From Pseudocalidococcus azoricus BACA0444 (GTDB taxonomy: Bacteria; Cyanobacteriota; Cyanobacteriia; Thermosynechococcales; Thermosynechococcaceae), in the NCBI RefSeq assembly GCF_031729055.1, contig NZ_JAVMIP010000015.1:1-64000 (forward strand): a stretch of DNA of 64,000 nt. Direction: 5' to 3'. Shown here piece after piece: positions 18,457-28,166 of the stretch (positions within the stretch are counted from its first letter, which is position 1; each line of letters opens with the position of its first letter). Both the position numbers and the translations under genes were made by a program. The notes beneath the pieces were generated by a model. That model saw nothing but the letters and a program-made list of their open reading frames with translations. It was not told the DNA's origin and did not search any database.

Positions 18457-19152
18457 ATGCCTGAAGTTCGAGGCCATACCGAATCTTATTTATCCCTAGC
18501 GGACAGTCCTTTTTTTCGTGGGCTGCCGGCCAATATGGTAGAACAAGCCCTCGCCCATGTCGTAACCCGACAACATCCAGCCAATCGGGTCATCTTGTTG
18601 GAAAATGATTGGGGAACCTCAGTCTATTTCATCCTCAGTGGTTGGGTAAAAATTCGCACCTATAACATTGATGGCAAAGAAGTCACCTTAAATATCATTG
18701 GCCGTGGGGAACTATTTGGGGAAATGGCTCCTCTTGAAGAAGTCCCCCGCTCTACGGATGTGATTACGCTGACCCCAACAGTGGTGGCGAATTTGCCTGC
18801 TTTGGACTTTGTTAATTTGGTCAACACCGAACCCCAGGCCGGGATCCGCCTCGCAAAACTGATGGCCCGGCGTTTACGGCAACTCAATCGCAGATTACGA
18901 CTCCGGGAAGCAGATAGCACGGCGCGAGTGGCTGATATTTTGTTGTTTTTGGCCGATGGCCAGGGCAAGCAAGGCACGGGGGGGATTGAAATTCCTAACC
19001 TTCCCCATCGGGAGTTGAGTAGTTTAAGTGGCATGGCCCGGGAAACGGTGACTCGCGTCTTAGGGAAGTTGGAGCGCAAAGGGATGATTAAACGGGGGCA
19101 TGATACCCTCTGCATCAGCGATCCCCGAGCCTTAGAGAATCTTTTACTATAG
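18457..19152 (+). CDS. Crp/Fnr-family transcriptional regulator
   Basis: The 231-residue regulator has an N-terminal cyclic-nucleotide-binding-type beta roll (about residues 15-130, with the G-E-L-F-G-E-M-A phosphate-cassette-like segment), a dimerisation helix, and a C-terminal winged helix in which LSGMARETVTRVLGKL is the recognition helix region. The cassette lacks the Arg-Ser/Thr pair typical of cAMP binding in an obvious form (E-V-P-R-S-T is close), so the ligand is uncertain. It is not NtcA by sequence. An in-frame TTG six codons upstream (18439) with a GGGGA element is an alternative start. Confidence 0.82.
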   Translation: MPEVRGHTESYLSLADSPFFRGLPANMVEQALAHVVTRQHPANRVILLENDWGTSVYFILSGWVKIRTYNIDGKEVTLNIIGRGELFGEMAPLEEVPRSTDVITLTPTVVANLPALDFVNLVNTEPQAGIRLAKLMARRLRQLNRRLRLREADSTARVADILLFLADGQGKQGTGGIEIPNLPHRELSSLSGMARETVTRVLGKLERKGMIKRGHDTLCISDPRALENLLL

Positions 19153-19213
19153 GTTTGGGATGTTTCGGTTAGAGTGGAGATTGTGCCATTTGCCGCGCTT
19201 AGTCGTTTAATCT

Positions 19214-20305
19214 ATGCTCAGATCTGGAATTGTCGGGTTGCCCAACGTCGGGAAATCTACCTTATTCAATGCCTTAGTTGCCAATGCCAAGGCTGAGGCG
19301 GCCAATTTTCCCTTTTGTACGATTGAACCCAATGTAGGTGTGGTGGCAGTTCCGGATCCCCGTCTACAGGTGTTAGCGACTATTTCCCAATCCGCCGAAA
19401 TTGTCCCCACCCGGGTGGAGTTTGTGGATATTGCGGGCCTGGTGAAGGGAGCCAGTAAAGGGGAGGGCCTGGGCAACCAATTTTTAGCCAACATCCGCGA
19501 AGTGGATGCCATTGTCCATGTGGTGCGTTGTTTTGACGATGACGATATTATTCATGTCTCTGGTTCAGTGGATCCCGGCCGGGATATGGAGGTGATTAAC
19601 CTAGAACTGGCTCTAGCTGACTTATCCCAAATTGAACGCCGGATTGAACGCACTCGCAAAACGGCCCGGAATAGTAAAGAGGCCCAAGTCGAATTAGCGG
19701 GCCTGGAAAAGCTGTTAGAGACATTGAATAATGGTGAACCGGCCCGGAAAACGCTGCTAACTGAAGACGAGGCCGCCGCTACTCAATTTTTAGGACTGTT
19801 AACCTCTAAGCCTGTTATCTATGCCGCCAATGTTGCTGAAACGGAACTAGCCTCCGGGAATGAATGGGTTGAAGAGGTTAAAAAAATTGCCCAGGCCGAG
19901 GGCGCGCAGGTGGTGGTGGTGTCGGCCCAAGTGGAGGCTGAGTTAGTCGAATTATCCCCCGAAGAGCGAGCCGATTATCTAGCCAGTTTGGGTGTGACCG
20001 AAGGCGGATTACAATCCCTAATCCAGGCCACCTATGATTTGCTGGGGTTACGGACTTTTTTTACAACGGGGCCAAAAGAAACCCGGGCCTGGACGATTCA
20101 CCAAGGGGACAAAGCACCCCAAGCAGCCGGGACAATTCACACGGACTTTGAACGCGGCTTTATCCGGGCGGAAACTGTGGCTTATCAAGATTTAGTCACC
20201 ACAGGATCAATGACTGCGGCCAAAGAACGGGGCCTGGTTCGCAGCGAAGGCAAAGAATATGTTGTTCAGGAAGGGGATGTGATGCTCTTTCGCTTTAATG
20301 TCTAG
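19214..20305 (+). CDS. ychF: Redox-regulated ATPase/GTPase YchF (Obg family)
   Basis: This universally conserved, ribosome-associated P-loop NTPase is 363 residues long, the usual length. The Walker A loop [14 protein letters not shown] (about residues 8-21), the switch region [19 protein letters not shown] and the C-terminal TGS-like domain ending in [13 protein letters not shown] are all present. The lack of the NKxD guanine motif is a known feature of YchF, which prefers ATP. It is downstream of the Crp regulator with a 61-bp gap. Confidence 0.95.
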   Translation: MLRSGIVGLPNVGKSTLFNALVANAKAEAANFPFCTIEPNVGVVAVPDPRLQVLATISQSAEIVPTRVEFVDIAGLVKGASKGEGLGNQFLANIREVDAIVHVVRCFDDDDIIHVSGSVDPGRDMEVINLELALADLSQIERRIERTRKTARNSKEAQVELAGLEKLLETLNNGEPARKTLLTEDEAAATQFLGLLTSKPVIYAANVAETELASGNEWVEEVKKIAQAEGAQVVVVSAQVEAELVELSPEERADYLASLGVTEGGLQSLIQATYDLLGLRTFFTTGPKETRAWTIHQGDKAPQAAGTIHTDFERGFIRAETVAYQDLVTTGSMTAAKERGLVRSEGKEYVVQEGDVMLFRFNV

Positions 20306-20316
20306 CAGTCATTAAA

Positions 20317-20535
20317 CTACTCCAAAAGACTGAGTAATTCATCCTTAGTAATTTCTGCATCTCTAAGAATTTTAAGCAATAGGCCTTTACCGATATTTTT
20401 CTGAGAATGTAGAGGAATTGTAACGACTTGATCAAGACATAACTCAATCACTTCACGCATATTTCCCATGAGTTCATCAATGGTTTCTCCCTGGCTGTAG
20501 CATGTTTTCAGTTGGGGGAACTTCCATAGGCTCAG
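20317..20535 (-). pseudogene. Remnant of a hicB-hicA toxin-antitoxin pair, fused by deletion
   Basis: Reading the minus strand gives a short open frame without a start. It begins with the central part of a HicB antitoxin (C-Y-S-Q-G-E-T-I-D-E-L then N-M-R-E-V-I-E-L-C-L). It continues without interruption into the C-terminal half of a HicA toxin (V-V-T-I-P-L-H then G-L-L-L-K-I-L-R-D-A-E-I). The HicB N-terminus and the HicA dsRBD start are missing, so a single deletion joining the two genes explains it. It is too short for the supplied ORF length cut-off and is certainly not a functional pair. Confidence 0.7.
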
Positions 20536-20645
20536 AATCCTAATTTACCTGGAGTTACAGCTTCAAAGAGCGCAATGAATTAGGCCGGATCCCTATGACT
20601 ATAAAAATTACTTTTCCTCACTTATAACTTGTTTAACTGCTGTAA

Positions 20646-21398
20646 TTATTTCTGCAAGTTTTCCAGGCCGGTTGTGACCTTAGCAGACTGTAATTTATCA
20701 CCCTGTTGAATTTGATCTACCGCATCCAGGCCAGCGGTGACATAACCAAACACAGCATAATCCCCATCGAGGAACTGGACATCTCCCAAGGCAATATAAA
20801 ACTGGGCTGAAGCGGAATCAGGCATTTGGGAACGAGCCATCGCCACCGCCCCACGGGTATGGGAAAGTTTGGGGGGTTGAGAAATACCAGCACTCTTGAA
20901 CGTTTTGCTATAGACCGGTTCGGTTGCGCCTTGGGGGAGAATTTCGAGGGGGATATAGCGGGGTTTACCAGTGGCTGGATCCACAAAGGAACCAGTCCCA
21001 TAGGCCTGGGGATTAACGTTGGGATCCTTCGATTGGGGGTCTCCACCTTGGGCAACAAAGGGCTGCGGACTGCGAATGACTCGATGAAAAATGGTGCCAT
21101 CATACACACCGCGCTCCACAAGGTCAACGAAGTTTCCAGCGGTATAGGGGGCATCTTGGCCATTGACCACAATCGTAATCGGCCGATCATTAACCGTTAA
21201 AACAACAGTGGCATCACCATTCAAACGAGGTCCATTCATAGGGGTTGGGCTTTGCGCTCCAGGTACAGAACTGGTATTGGCTACAGAGGCAGGAGACTGA
21301 CAAGCCACGATCAACCCCGTCAAGGCAATCCACAGGATTAGGTTGAGGATTTTGAACCAGCGTTGACCTAGCACAGTAAGATTCTCCACAAATACCAA
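20646..21398 (-). CDS. Cyclophilin-type peptidyl-prolyl isomerase, probable lipoprotein
   Basis: The 250-residue product has an N-terminal hydrophobic segment ending in a lipobox-like L-I-V-A-C (about residues 29-33) and a Ser/Pro-rich linker. A cyclophilin domain (about residues 55-248) follows, with F-H-R-V-I and V-A-Q-G-G-D-P segments of the active site and Q-F-Y-I-A-L-G-D. It would assist folding of exported proteins at the membrane or in the periplasm/lumen. It is monocistronic. Confidence 0.9.
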   Translation of the reverse strand: MVFVENLTVLGQRWFKILNLILWIALTGLIVACQSPASVANTSSVPGAQSPTPMNGPRLNGDATVVLTVNDRPITIVVNGQDAPYTAGNFVDLVERGVYDGTIFHRVIRSPQPFVAQGGDPQSKDPNVNPQAYGTGSFVDPATGKPRYIPLEILPQGATEPVYSKTFKSAGISQPPKLSHTRGAVAMARSQMPDSASAQFYIALGDVQFLDGDYAVFGYVTAGLDAVDQIQQGDKLQSAKVTTGLENLQK

Positions 21399-21470
21399 CG
21401 TTTATCATCCCCTAAATTGGGTCTGGCTGTCTTCCTTAGGGCTGGAGAGTTAAGGACAGGGAGAGTTTAG

Positions 21471-21854
21471 CTAGCAATAACGGCGGATAAACTCTCGCAA
21501 GCGGAGGAGGGTGAGGGATTGCCCCAAATCTAAGGGAAGTAGGGAAATACCCTCCAAACTAGACTGCACCCACCCTTCGCCCCAGTACCATTCATGAACC
21601 CCATCAATCCCCCGGCGCAGGATTAATTGCAGGCCATGACTAGCGACCTGTTCCACTTGATGTTCTACGGCAATGGGCCCTAAAGCTGTTGTAAAGGTCA
21701 GGCCGGGGTAAAGGCGTTCCGGTAATCCCGCGCTCAGGCGTTGCGGCCACAACCACTGTTCCATCAACTCTGGCTTCGTCAAGCTGTCATAGAGTTGGAT
21801 TTCCGTGGCTGGAATTTCGATGCGGATTTGGCTACGTTGAAAGTTACCGAGCAT
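21471..21854 (-). CDS. SRPBCC-like small protein
   Basis: The 127-residue product resembles the START/SRPBCC ligand-binding fold: an N-terminal strand-helix (I-E-I-P-A-T then Y-D-S-L-T-K-P-E-L-M-E-Q-W-L-W-P), a beta-rich centre, and a C-terminal helix with L-R-R-F-I-type pattern (L-L-R-L-R-E-F-I-R-R-Y). Ligand and role are unknown. The assignment rests on overall pattern only. Confidence 0.55.
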   Translation of the reverse strand: MLGNFQRSQIRIEIPATEIQLYDSLTKPELMEQWLWPQRLSAGLPERLYPGLTFTTALGPIAVEHQVEQVASHGLQLILRRGIDGVHEWYWGEGWVQSSLEGISLLPLDLGQSLTLLRLREFIRRYC

Positions 21855-22003
21855 AGCAGGCCTGGGGGTGTCTCCTTTTCAGTATGCCAAGGCGATGATT
21901 TTTCTGGGCAAGTTAGCAGGGTTTCTGGTGGGAGAGAAATTTTACGGACGAGCTGAACATGATGAAAACTCTGGAAAATTTATCCTGTGAATCGGGATGC
22001 GAC

Positions 22004-23173
22004 TTAGGCCTTAAAGGGCAAATCTTGGTTGACTTCATCAATGATGGCCTGTTCTTGCTGATTAATTTCCGCAATATAGTGATCGAGAATTTGGCTTAAT
22101 CTGGGGGCGTAAAACCGATGCAGACTGTAATTGGGTGTTGCCGGAAATCCACGCCGTTTTTTATGACGACCACCCGCTCCAGGGTCAAACATTTGAATCC
22201 TTTCGGAAATGGCCCAGTCTATCGGTTGGTAGTAGCAAGCTTCAAAGTGAAGGCAATCTATTTCTTCAAGGCTGCCCCAATAGCGACCATACAAATTCTC
22301 CGCTTTCCGAATGCAAAAGGACATCCCGATGGGCTGGGTGCGATCTCCCTCTCGATAGGCCGTAACCAGAACAACCCGCTGTTGAAAGTCTCGGTGCAGT
22401 TGCTCAAAAAAGGCTTTCGTTAAATATTTACTCCCCCACCAACCAAATTTATCGCAGGTATCTCCGTAGAAATGGTACATCCGACTTAACAGTGTCCGAC
22501 TCACGTCTTCGCCTCTATGCACCACCATCTCCAGGCCGGCTTGACTCACTGCTTTCCGCTCTCGTTTAATATTCCGGCGTTGGTTGGCATTAAAAGCCCC
22601 TAAATAGTCATCAAAGGTGGTGTAGTTGCGATTCTGCCAAACATAACTGTGATGTAACCAGGCCCGGTAGCCACAGGCTTCAACCAAGGGTTGCCAATCT
22701 GGATCCACAAACAAAAAGTTACAGCCTGAAAAGTGATTGGCCTGGGCAAAGCGATCAATTTCAGCCAACATCGCAGCGGTTAAACTGGCTTCATCTTCCC
22801 CAGGGGCGATTAAAAACCGATAGCCTTGGGCCGGGGTAAAGGGGGTCATGCCGAGGAGTTTGGGATAGTAACGAATCCCCAATCGTTGGGATAAATCAGC
22901 CCATTGGTGATCAAAAACAAATTCCCCTTGACTGTGGCCTTTAATGTAGAGGGGGGCAGCAGCAATGAGCGTTCCCTGTCGCCAAACCGTGAGATGTCGG
23001 GGTAGCCAGCCGGCCTGGGGAATGGCACTGCCAGAGTTTTCCAGATTTCGTAACCAATGCCATTCTAAAAACGGGGTTGCTAGGGGTAAAGCTAAGGCAT
23101 CCCAGGCCCCTTGGGGAATTTGCTCAATCCGATCCACCCATTGCAAAACTAGACTTCCTGTCCCTTCACCCAT
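22004..23173 (-). CDS. FemAB-like GNAT-fold protein (peptidogalycan biosynthesis/recognition family)
   Basis: The 389-residue protein belongs to the former DUF482 family with a FemAB/GNAT fold. Clear features are the N-terminal W-x-x-L-x-x-P-x-x-x-W-x-W-L region and the central F-N-A-N-Q-R-R-N-I-K-R-E-R motif. The C-terminal half has M-S-F-C-I-R-K-A then Y-G-R-Y-W-G and the F-D-P-G-A-G-G-x-H-K-x-x-R-G-F signature. Members are thought to transfer or recognise aminoacyl groups, but the substrate is not established. Confidence 0.82.
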   Translation of the reverse strand: MGEGTGSLVLQWVDRIEQIPQGAWDALALPLATPFLEWHWLRNLENSGSAIPQAGWLPRHLTVWRQGTLIAAAPLYIKGHSQGEFVFDHQWADLSQRLGIRYYPKLLGMTPFTPAQGYRFLIAPGEDEASLTAAMLAEIDRFAQANHFSGCNFLFVDPDWQPLVEACGYRAWLHHSYVWQNRNYTTFDDYLGAFNANQRRNIKRERKAVSQAGLEMVVHRGEDVSRTLLSRMYHFYGDTCDKFGWWGSKYLTKAFFEQLHRDFQQRVVLVTAYREGDRTQPIGMSFCIRKAENLYGRYWGSLEEIDCLHFEACYYQPIDWAISERIQMFDPGAGGRHKKRRGFPATPNYSLHRFYAPRLSQILDHYIAEINQQEQAIIDEVNQDLPFKA

Positions 23174-23236
23174 AACCGGATTGTTCGCGATGACTGCCCA
23201 TCTAGTGTGACATATTTTTTCTGGGAAGTTTCTTGC

Positions 23237-24061
23237 CTAGATTTGATAGGAACACCAATCACTCCAACTGCCCGCATACAGTTTTGCCCCCGGACGGCCC
23301 GCTAACTCTAGCCCTAAAAGATTGACACAGGCCGTCACCCCAGAACCACAATAGACCACCAGGCCGGCGGCATCGTCTAACTGCTGCCAATGGGCTTGGA
23401 GTTCCGGTACAGATTTCACAAAACCTTGGAGATCAGTAATCTCTGTCCAAGGATAGTTCACCGCCCCCGGAATATGCCCAGCAATGGGATCAATGGGTTC
23501 AATCTCTCCTTGGTAACGGGCCGGTTCGCGGGAGTCAATTAAGACGCGGTTCAGATCTGGCTGATAGTCTTTGACAAATTGATAATCTACCACCCAATCT
23601 AAGCGGGGCCTGGGCTGGAAATTTCCGGTTTGCGGACTAGGAATCTCTTTAGAAATGGGCAACTGGGCCTGGCAGTAGGCTTGATACCCCCCATCTAACA
23701 CCGCCACCTGATCATGGCCTAACCAGCGCAGTAACCACCACAAACGGGCCGCAAAGCAGGCGCGAGAATCATCATAGGCCACGACCCAGGTATCGGCATC
23801 AATTCCACATTTAGCTAAGGTTTGTCCAAGCGTGATTGGATCAGGCAGGGGATGGCGGCCCCCATGGGTTTCCACCGGCCCAGATAAGTCCCGATTGAGA
23901 TGTAAATAGAAAGCTCCTGGAATATGCCCCTGTTGATATTGCTGTTCTCCCAGGCCTGGATCACTCAAAGAAAAGCGACAATCAATCACCACCAGGCCAG
24001 GCTGTCCGAGCAGCGCCCCCAACCATTGCCTTGAGACAACTGCTGTCGTTGTTAACGTCAT
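23237..24061 (-). CDS. Thiosulfate/3-mercaptopyruvate sulfurtransferase
   Basis: This is a tandem rhodanese-domain enzyme of 274 residues. The N-terminal inactive repeat spans about 10-135 and the C-terminal active repeat about 155-270. The active-site loop YCGSGVTAC contains the persulfide-forming Cys. C-G-S-G-V-T is the loop type found in mercaptopyruvate-type (SseA-like) enzymes, whereas thiosulfate-type rhodaneses usually have C-R-x-G-x-T/R. The gene is alone on the minus strand. Function in sulfur or cyanide metabolism is inferred from the family. Confidence 0.88.
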   Translation of the reverse strand: MTLTTTAVVSRQWLGALLGQPGLVVIDCRFSLSDPGLGEQQYQQGHIPGAFYLHLNRDLSGPVETHGGRHPLPDPITLGQTLAKCGIDADTWVVAYDDSRACFAARLWWLLRWLGHDQVAVLDGGYQAYCQAQLPISKEIPSPQTGNFQPRPRLDWVVDYQFVKDYQPDLNRVLIDSREPARYQGEIEPIDPIAGHIPGAVNYPWTEITDLQGFVKSVPELQAHWQQLDDAAGLVVYCGSGVTACVNLLGLELAGRPGAKLYAGSWSDWCSYQI

Positions 24062-24201
24062 ACCGTATTGCCTAATTTAGATTGCATATCAGATTGATAT
24101 TAGATTGCAGAGGAGTGAGTTCAAAAGCCTCTTGGCCTTAATTTATGTCTGAGGTGTTCATGGGCTAAAATAGGCGCCCTAATGAAATAACTTTGGATGG
24201 A

Positions 24202-25401
24202 TCATCTTTGCCCAATCACTGTTAGAGCCGCCAAGAGTAACCACCCCAACGCATTATTAGCCGCTTGAAAATAGGTCACATCCAGGAGTCCATAGGCCAC
24301 CGTTCCCAAAAAACCCAAGCCATAGCCTAATTGCCAGCCGCTTCGAGAATTATGGGGATTAAAAAATTGCAGCCAAACTCCATTCCCCCAGGCCTGCCAG
24401 AGAACGATCCCACTCAATAAAATCATGGCAGGTAAGCCCGCTTCCACACCTAGGGTCAGCCAATAGTTATGTAGGTGGGCCAGGGCTGGGTAATTGGGGA
24501 TCGTCGCCATCGTGGGATAAAGCTCCTTAAAATTGCCTAACCCCCAGCCAAACCAAGGTTTTTCGACCATGAGCCGCCAACCCAAGGGCCACAAGCTAAA
24601 GCGCGGATCAGCCGTAAATTCTGGGCGACCACTCACCCCTGCCACACTGAATAAGCCAGCCAGTAGCAGCCCCCCACTAGCCATTAAAATTGGCCATAAT
24701 AGCCGTCTTTGCCAGGCCAGCCCAACCAAAGCCAATTGCAGAACGATGGCCCCCCATCCCGTGCGCGAGGCCGTTGCCAAAATTGTTAACCCATTCACGG
24801 CTGTAGTGCCATAGATTAGACTGGCAGGCAGGACAAGCGTACCCCAAGGCGTTGGATAGGAGATGGGATTCTGGCCCGCTTGCCAACATAACCCCAAGGC
24901 TAAACCAAAGATCATCACTAAGTAGCTGGCGAAGAAATTTGGATCACCAAACCAAATCACAACTCGGTCGGGAACAATGTTCAGCGCACCCCCCACCAAC
25001 GGCCATGCTCCATAATTGGGCCAACCATATTCACGATAGAGAGCTTTAATCAGCCATTCTCCCAAGGCCAACAAATTTAAGGGCAGGGCTGCCAAAACAA
25101 AATCACAGGCCAAGGTGGGTAATAGAGACGTTTTCTGATTGAAGACAACATCTAGACCTAAGAAGAAAATAAAAAAAGGAATAAAGTGAACCAGTTGTAA
25201 GAGTGCCTCGCCTCGATTAACTGCGCCCAAGGAACTGATGATCAATAAAAGCGTTAATCCCAAAAACAAGCGCGCCTTGAGCGTTTGCCCAATCCCAGGC
25301 CAGCCCCACTGCCAACCTTGGCCTGCACTAATCAGCAATCCTAGTAAACTCACGACAGTTAAATAGGGCAATAAGAGGCAGCTAAGGCGCAGAATTGGCA
25401 A
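24202..25401 (-). CDS. O-antigen ligase/polymerase-family membrane protein
   Basis: The 399-residue product has about ten membrane helices. The Wzy_C-type signature A-T-A-S-R-T-G-W-G lies before helix 7 and P-W-F-G-W-G-L-G-N-F in the large periplasmic loop, followed by H-L-H-N-Y-W-L-T. This places it in the O-antigen ligase/polymerase superfamily. The cyanobacterial IctB branch belongs to the same superfamily but is usually longer. Role in exopolysaccharide or glycan linkage is inference. Confidence 0.8.
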   Translation of the reverse strand: MPILRLSCLLLPYLTVVSLLGLLISAGQGWQWGWPGIGQTLKARLFLGLTLLLIISSLGAVNRGEALLQLVHFIPFFIFFLGLDVVFNQKTSLLPTLACDFVLAALPLNLLALGEWLIKALYREYGWPNYGAWPLVGGALNIVPDRVVIWFGDPNFFASYLVMIFGLALGLCWQAGQNPISYPTPWGTLVLPASLIYGTTAVNGLTILATASRTGWGAIVLQLALVGLAWQRRLLWPILMASGGLLLAGLFSVAGVSGRPEFTADPRFSLWPLGWRLMVEKPWFGWGLGNFKELYPTMATIPNYPALAHLHNYWLTLGVEAGLPAMILLSGIVLWQAWGNGVWLQFFNPHNSRSGWQLGYGLGFLGTVAYGLLDVTYFQAANNALGWLLLAALTVIGQR

Positions 25402-25712
25402 GTTTTATCTCCTCTAGGTCAAATAGTTTGGCTGATGTCGTAGTTAGAAATGGGCAACAGAGAAACCTCTAACCTTTGATCATAGGGCCTGTGTTTCCCT
25501 CAAAAGGATTCAAGGTTATACATAACCCAGAGAGATCTGAAATCATTGCAATCCTTTTGCCCAGAAAATTCAGGTGAAACAAGGCTCAAATCAAACAATA
25601 ATCGTTGCCAGGTTTATAGGGGCCTGACGGCAACAAAGCAGACCAGTCGAGCGATGTGAATTCAATGATCGCCACAGATTCAGAACAGTGAGCAGCCGAT
25701 TGAACAAATATC

Positions 25713-26465
25713 TTAGACAGGGACGTTGGCTTTAATACTGATCCCAGGCATTTCATCCCCTGTGTTAGGCAGTTCCAAGCAGTAACCAGCCCCATAGACG
25801 GTTTTGATGTATTTGGGATGGCGGGGATCGGGTTCCAGTTTTGTGCGGAGATGGCGAATGTGGACGCGAATCGTTTCAATGTCATCATCGGGATCGTAAC
25901 CCCAAACTTCCGTCAGAATATCACTGGGGGAAACGGTTTGCCCATGTCGCTGCAATAAACAATGAAGCAGTTCAAATTCTAAGCGGGTGAGTTTAATGTT
26001 TTTGGTCAGCCAAATGACTTCAAATCGTTCTGGAATTAGGGTTAAGGGCCCATAGCTGAGAATTTCTTTGTGTTTGGCCGCATGGGGAATCCGATCCGTG
26101 CGCCGCAGCAAAGCCCGCACCCGCGCTAACATTTCTTCGATTTCAAAGGGCTTGGTTAAATAGTCATCAGCCCCAGAATTAAAGCCTTCCACCTTATCTT
26201 GGGTTTGACTGAGGGCCGTTAACATCAAGACAGGAATGATGGCGGTGCGTTCATCCCGGCGCAGGCGTTGACAGACCGTAAACCCATCCACCCGCGGTAA
26301 CATCAAATCCAGCATGATTAAATCGGGGAGCAGTTGCAGGGCCAGGGCTTGACCTTGAATCCCATCGGCGGCCTGGGTGACATCATAGCCAGCAAGCTCT
26401 AGGTTGAGACAGACAAGCTCGGCAATAGCTGGATCGTCATCAATGACCAAAATCCGGGGCTTCAT
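25713..26465 (-). CDS. rpaA: Response regulator RpaA
   Basis: This OmpR-family regulator acts as the main output of the Kai circadian clock (phosphorylated by SasA) and affects phycobilisome-photosystem coupling. It has 250 residues: a receiver domain with acidic pocket D10-D11, phospho-acceptor D53 (M-L-D-L-M-L-P) and K105 (L-T-K-P-F), then a DNA-binding winged helix with [10 protein letters not shown] and I-K-T-V-Y-G-A-G-Y. The sequence matches my memory of RpaA rather than RpaB (start [10 protein letters not shown]). It is divergently transcribed from the DUF4335 gene across a 279-bp gap. Confidence 0.92.
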   Translation of the reverse strand: MKPRILVIDDDPAIAELVCLNLELAGYDVTQAADGIQGQALALQLLPDLIMLDLMLPRVDGFTVCQRLRRDERTAIIPVLMLTALSQTQDKVEGFNSGADDYLTKPFEIEEMLARVRALLRRTDRIPHAAKHKEILSYGPLTLIPERFEVIWLTKNIKLTRLEFELLHCLLQRHGQTVSPSDILTEVWGYDPDDDIETIRVHIRHLRTKLEPDPRHPKYIKTVYGAGYCLELPNTGDEMPGISIKANVPV

Positions 26466-26744
26466 AAAATGTTACTGAACCTTAACAACTACCATATAAA
26501 TCTTGATGAACTGTACGGATTATAAACATAAAAATTTATTTACATCAATGTATTTTCCAGATTGCCCTGCACCACGAGGCCTGCTCCAAGGATTTTGGTT
26601 GTGACAATGATTAATTGACTGCCCTTCCCTATGCTCTTTGGGCAAATACCGTTTACAGTTTCGGATCTAGGACGATCGGGATAAGTTGGGTTAGCACTGG
26701 TCAGATAAGGCTAGACCGATATAGTGGGATAGTGCCTAGGTTTA

Positions 26745-28166
26745 ATGTCTATGCTCCAAGAAGCCTGTTATCGTCAACCCACCTGTCAACTTTGGCTCAC
26801 GGGTGAAAGTCATCCTCTCTTGGCCTGGGCAACTCGCCAAGCTTGGGAAAATTTACAATTTACGCTCCGCTTGTCCCCACCCGAAGATCCCCATAATCTC
26901 GCGGAAAGCCCCGTTATTGAAATCCATGGCCAGCGATCAGAGTTAGAGGCCCTTTATCTTTGTGTTGATAATTACACCCAGGCCCTATTAGCAAAACGGC
27001 GACAGGCCTTCACGGAACAGGCCCAACCCATGCGACTCTTGGCCCCGGCCAGCCTGGATCAGGAGATCAGTACCCTGGTTTCGGACGTTTTTGCACCAGA
27101 AGGAGGCGATTTACCCGGCTCTCCAGCCATTTTCCTCACCCAGGTCTCTCCTTTGTCCCATCATCTGCATCTAGGGTTTTTAAGATTAACTTGTTCAGAA
27201 GCCCAAGAAAATTTTGATCCCTCGATTTTACCCTTGAGCCTCTCCCAGTTATTTGATCTAGGTAATCTTTTAGGGGAATGCTGCCCGCTGTTACAGCCTC
27301 AACCTGGCCTGGGGGCGCGGGTCTATGGAGCTTGGCAAAAAACACCCGTGTGGGTACAAAGTACGGCGGTGGCGGCGGTCGTTTTAGGGGTGACAACAGC
27401 CTTGATCCCTTGGCTCCAACCGGAAAACCAGTTTCTCTCTCAGGAAATGGCTCCTACGGAAATTCCGACCCAACTGAATTTACCCTTACCCACCCTCATT
27501 CCCAAGGCCCCGGCCGATTTAGGGGAAGCTCCAACCCCTGCCAATCCACCCCAGGCCTCTGTCAACTTGCGCCCGATACCCTTACCCCCCATTCCCCCCC
27601 CAGTGCGTACAGCTAGTCCAGTTGAGGAAGCACCCAGCCAGTTCTTACCCCGCCCCGCCCCACCCCAGGCCAATGCTCCCCAGGCCCGGATCACCATTCC
27701 TGCCCCAACTACCCCGGCCAAACCAGAGGAGAATAGTAGTCTTGAAACTGGCCTGGACAGTAACGTCATTACCTCTCCTAGTGCTGGAGCCGCTGCCCTC
27801 AGACCCTTGCCCCCCAATGCCCAAAGTCCCGTCCGCTCGCCGGCCGCCGTTGCCCGTTCCCTTAACTTAGACGTGGCCAGTGGTCAGTCTGTTGCTGCGG
27901 TGCGGAGTTACTTTAGTCAACGCTGGCAACCTCCCGCAGAACTGAGCCAAACCTTGGAATACACCCTGATTCTTAACCCCGATGGCAGTCTTCAGCGGGC
28001 CTTACCCCTCAACCGGGCCGCAGAAGTTTATATTGACCGCACCCCTATTCCCTTGGCCAATGAACCCTTTGTTGCGGCAACCAATGCTCCGGCCCCAGTC
28101 CAATTACGGTTGGTGTTAGAGCCAATGGCCCGCGGCGGCGGTGTGCAAGTCTTTAATGCCAACTAG
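26745..28166 (+). CDS. DUF4335 domain protein
   Basis: The 473-residue protein is of a cyanobacterium-specific type. The N-terminal DUF4335 region spans about residues 5-200 and shows C-Q-L-W-L-T-G then L-E-A-L-Y-L-C-V-D-N-Y-T-Q and a F-L-T-Q-V-S-P-L-S-H-H-L-H-L-G core. A single membrane helix (about 205-225, T-A-V-A-A-V-V-L-G-V-T-T-A) comes next. A long Pro/Ala-rich linker (about 235-370) leads to a C-terminal globular part. Function is unknown. Its TAG stop shares a CTAG palindrome with the stop of the convergent DUF928 gene. Confidence 0.8.
   Translation: MSMLQEACYRQPTCQLWLTGESHPLLAWATRQAWENLQFTLRLSPPEDPHNLAESPVIEIHGQRSELEALYLCVDNYTQALLAKRRQAFTEQAQPMRLLAPASLDQEISTLVSDVFAPEGGDLPGSPAIFLTQVSPLSHHLHLGFLRLTCSEAQENFDPSILPLSLSQLFDLGNLLGECCPLLQPQPGLGARVYGAWQKTPVWVQSTAVAAVVLGVTTALIPWLQPENQFLSQEMAPTEIPTQLNLPLPTLIPKAPADLGEAPTPANPPQASVNLRPIPLPPIPPPVRTASPVEEAPSQFLPRPAPPQANAPQARITIPAPTTPAKPEENSSLETGLDSNVITSPSAGAAALRPLPPNAQSPVRSPAAVARSLNLDVASGQSVAAVRSYFSQRWQPPAELSQTLEYTLILNPDGSLQRALPLNRAAEVYIDRTPIPLANEPFVAATNAPAPVQLRLVLEPMARGGGVQVFNAN

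Noticed and set aside
28163..28166. CTAG serving as the stop codon of both convergent genes
   Set aside because: A compact arrangement, but ordinary for convergent genes and with no further signal.
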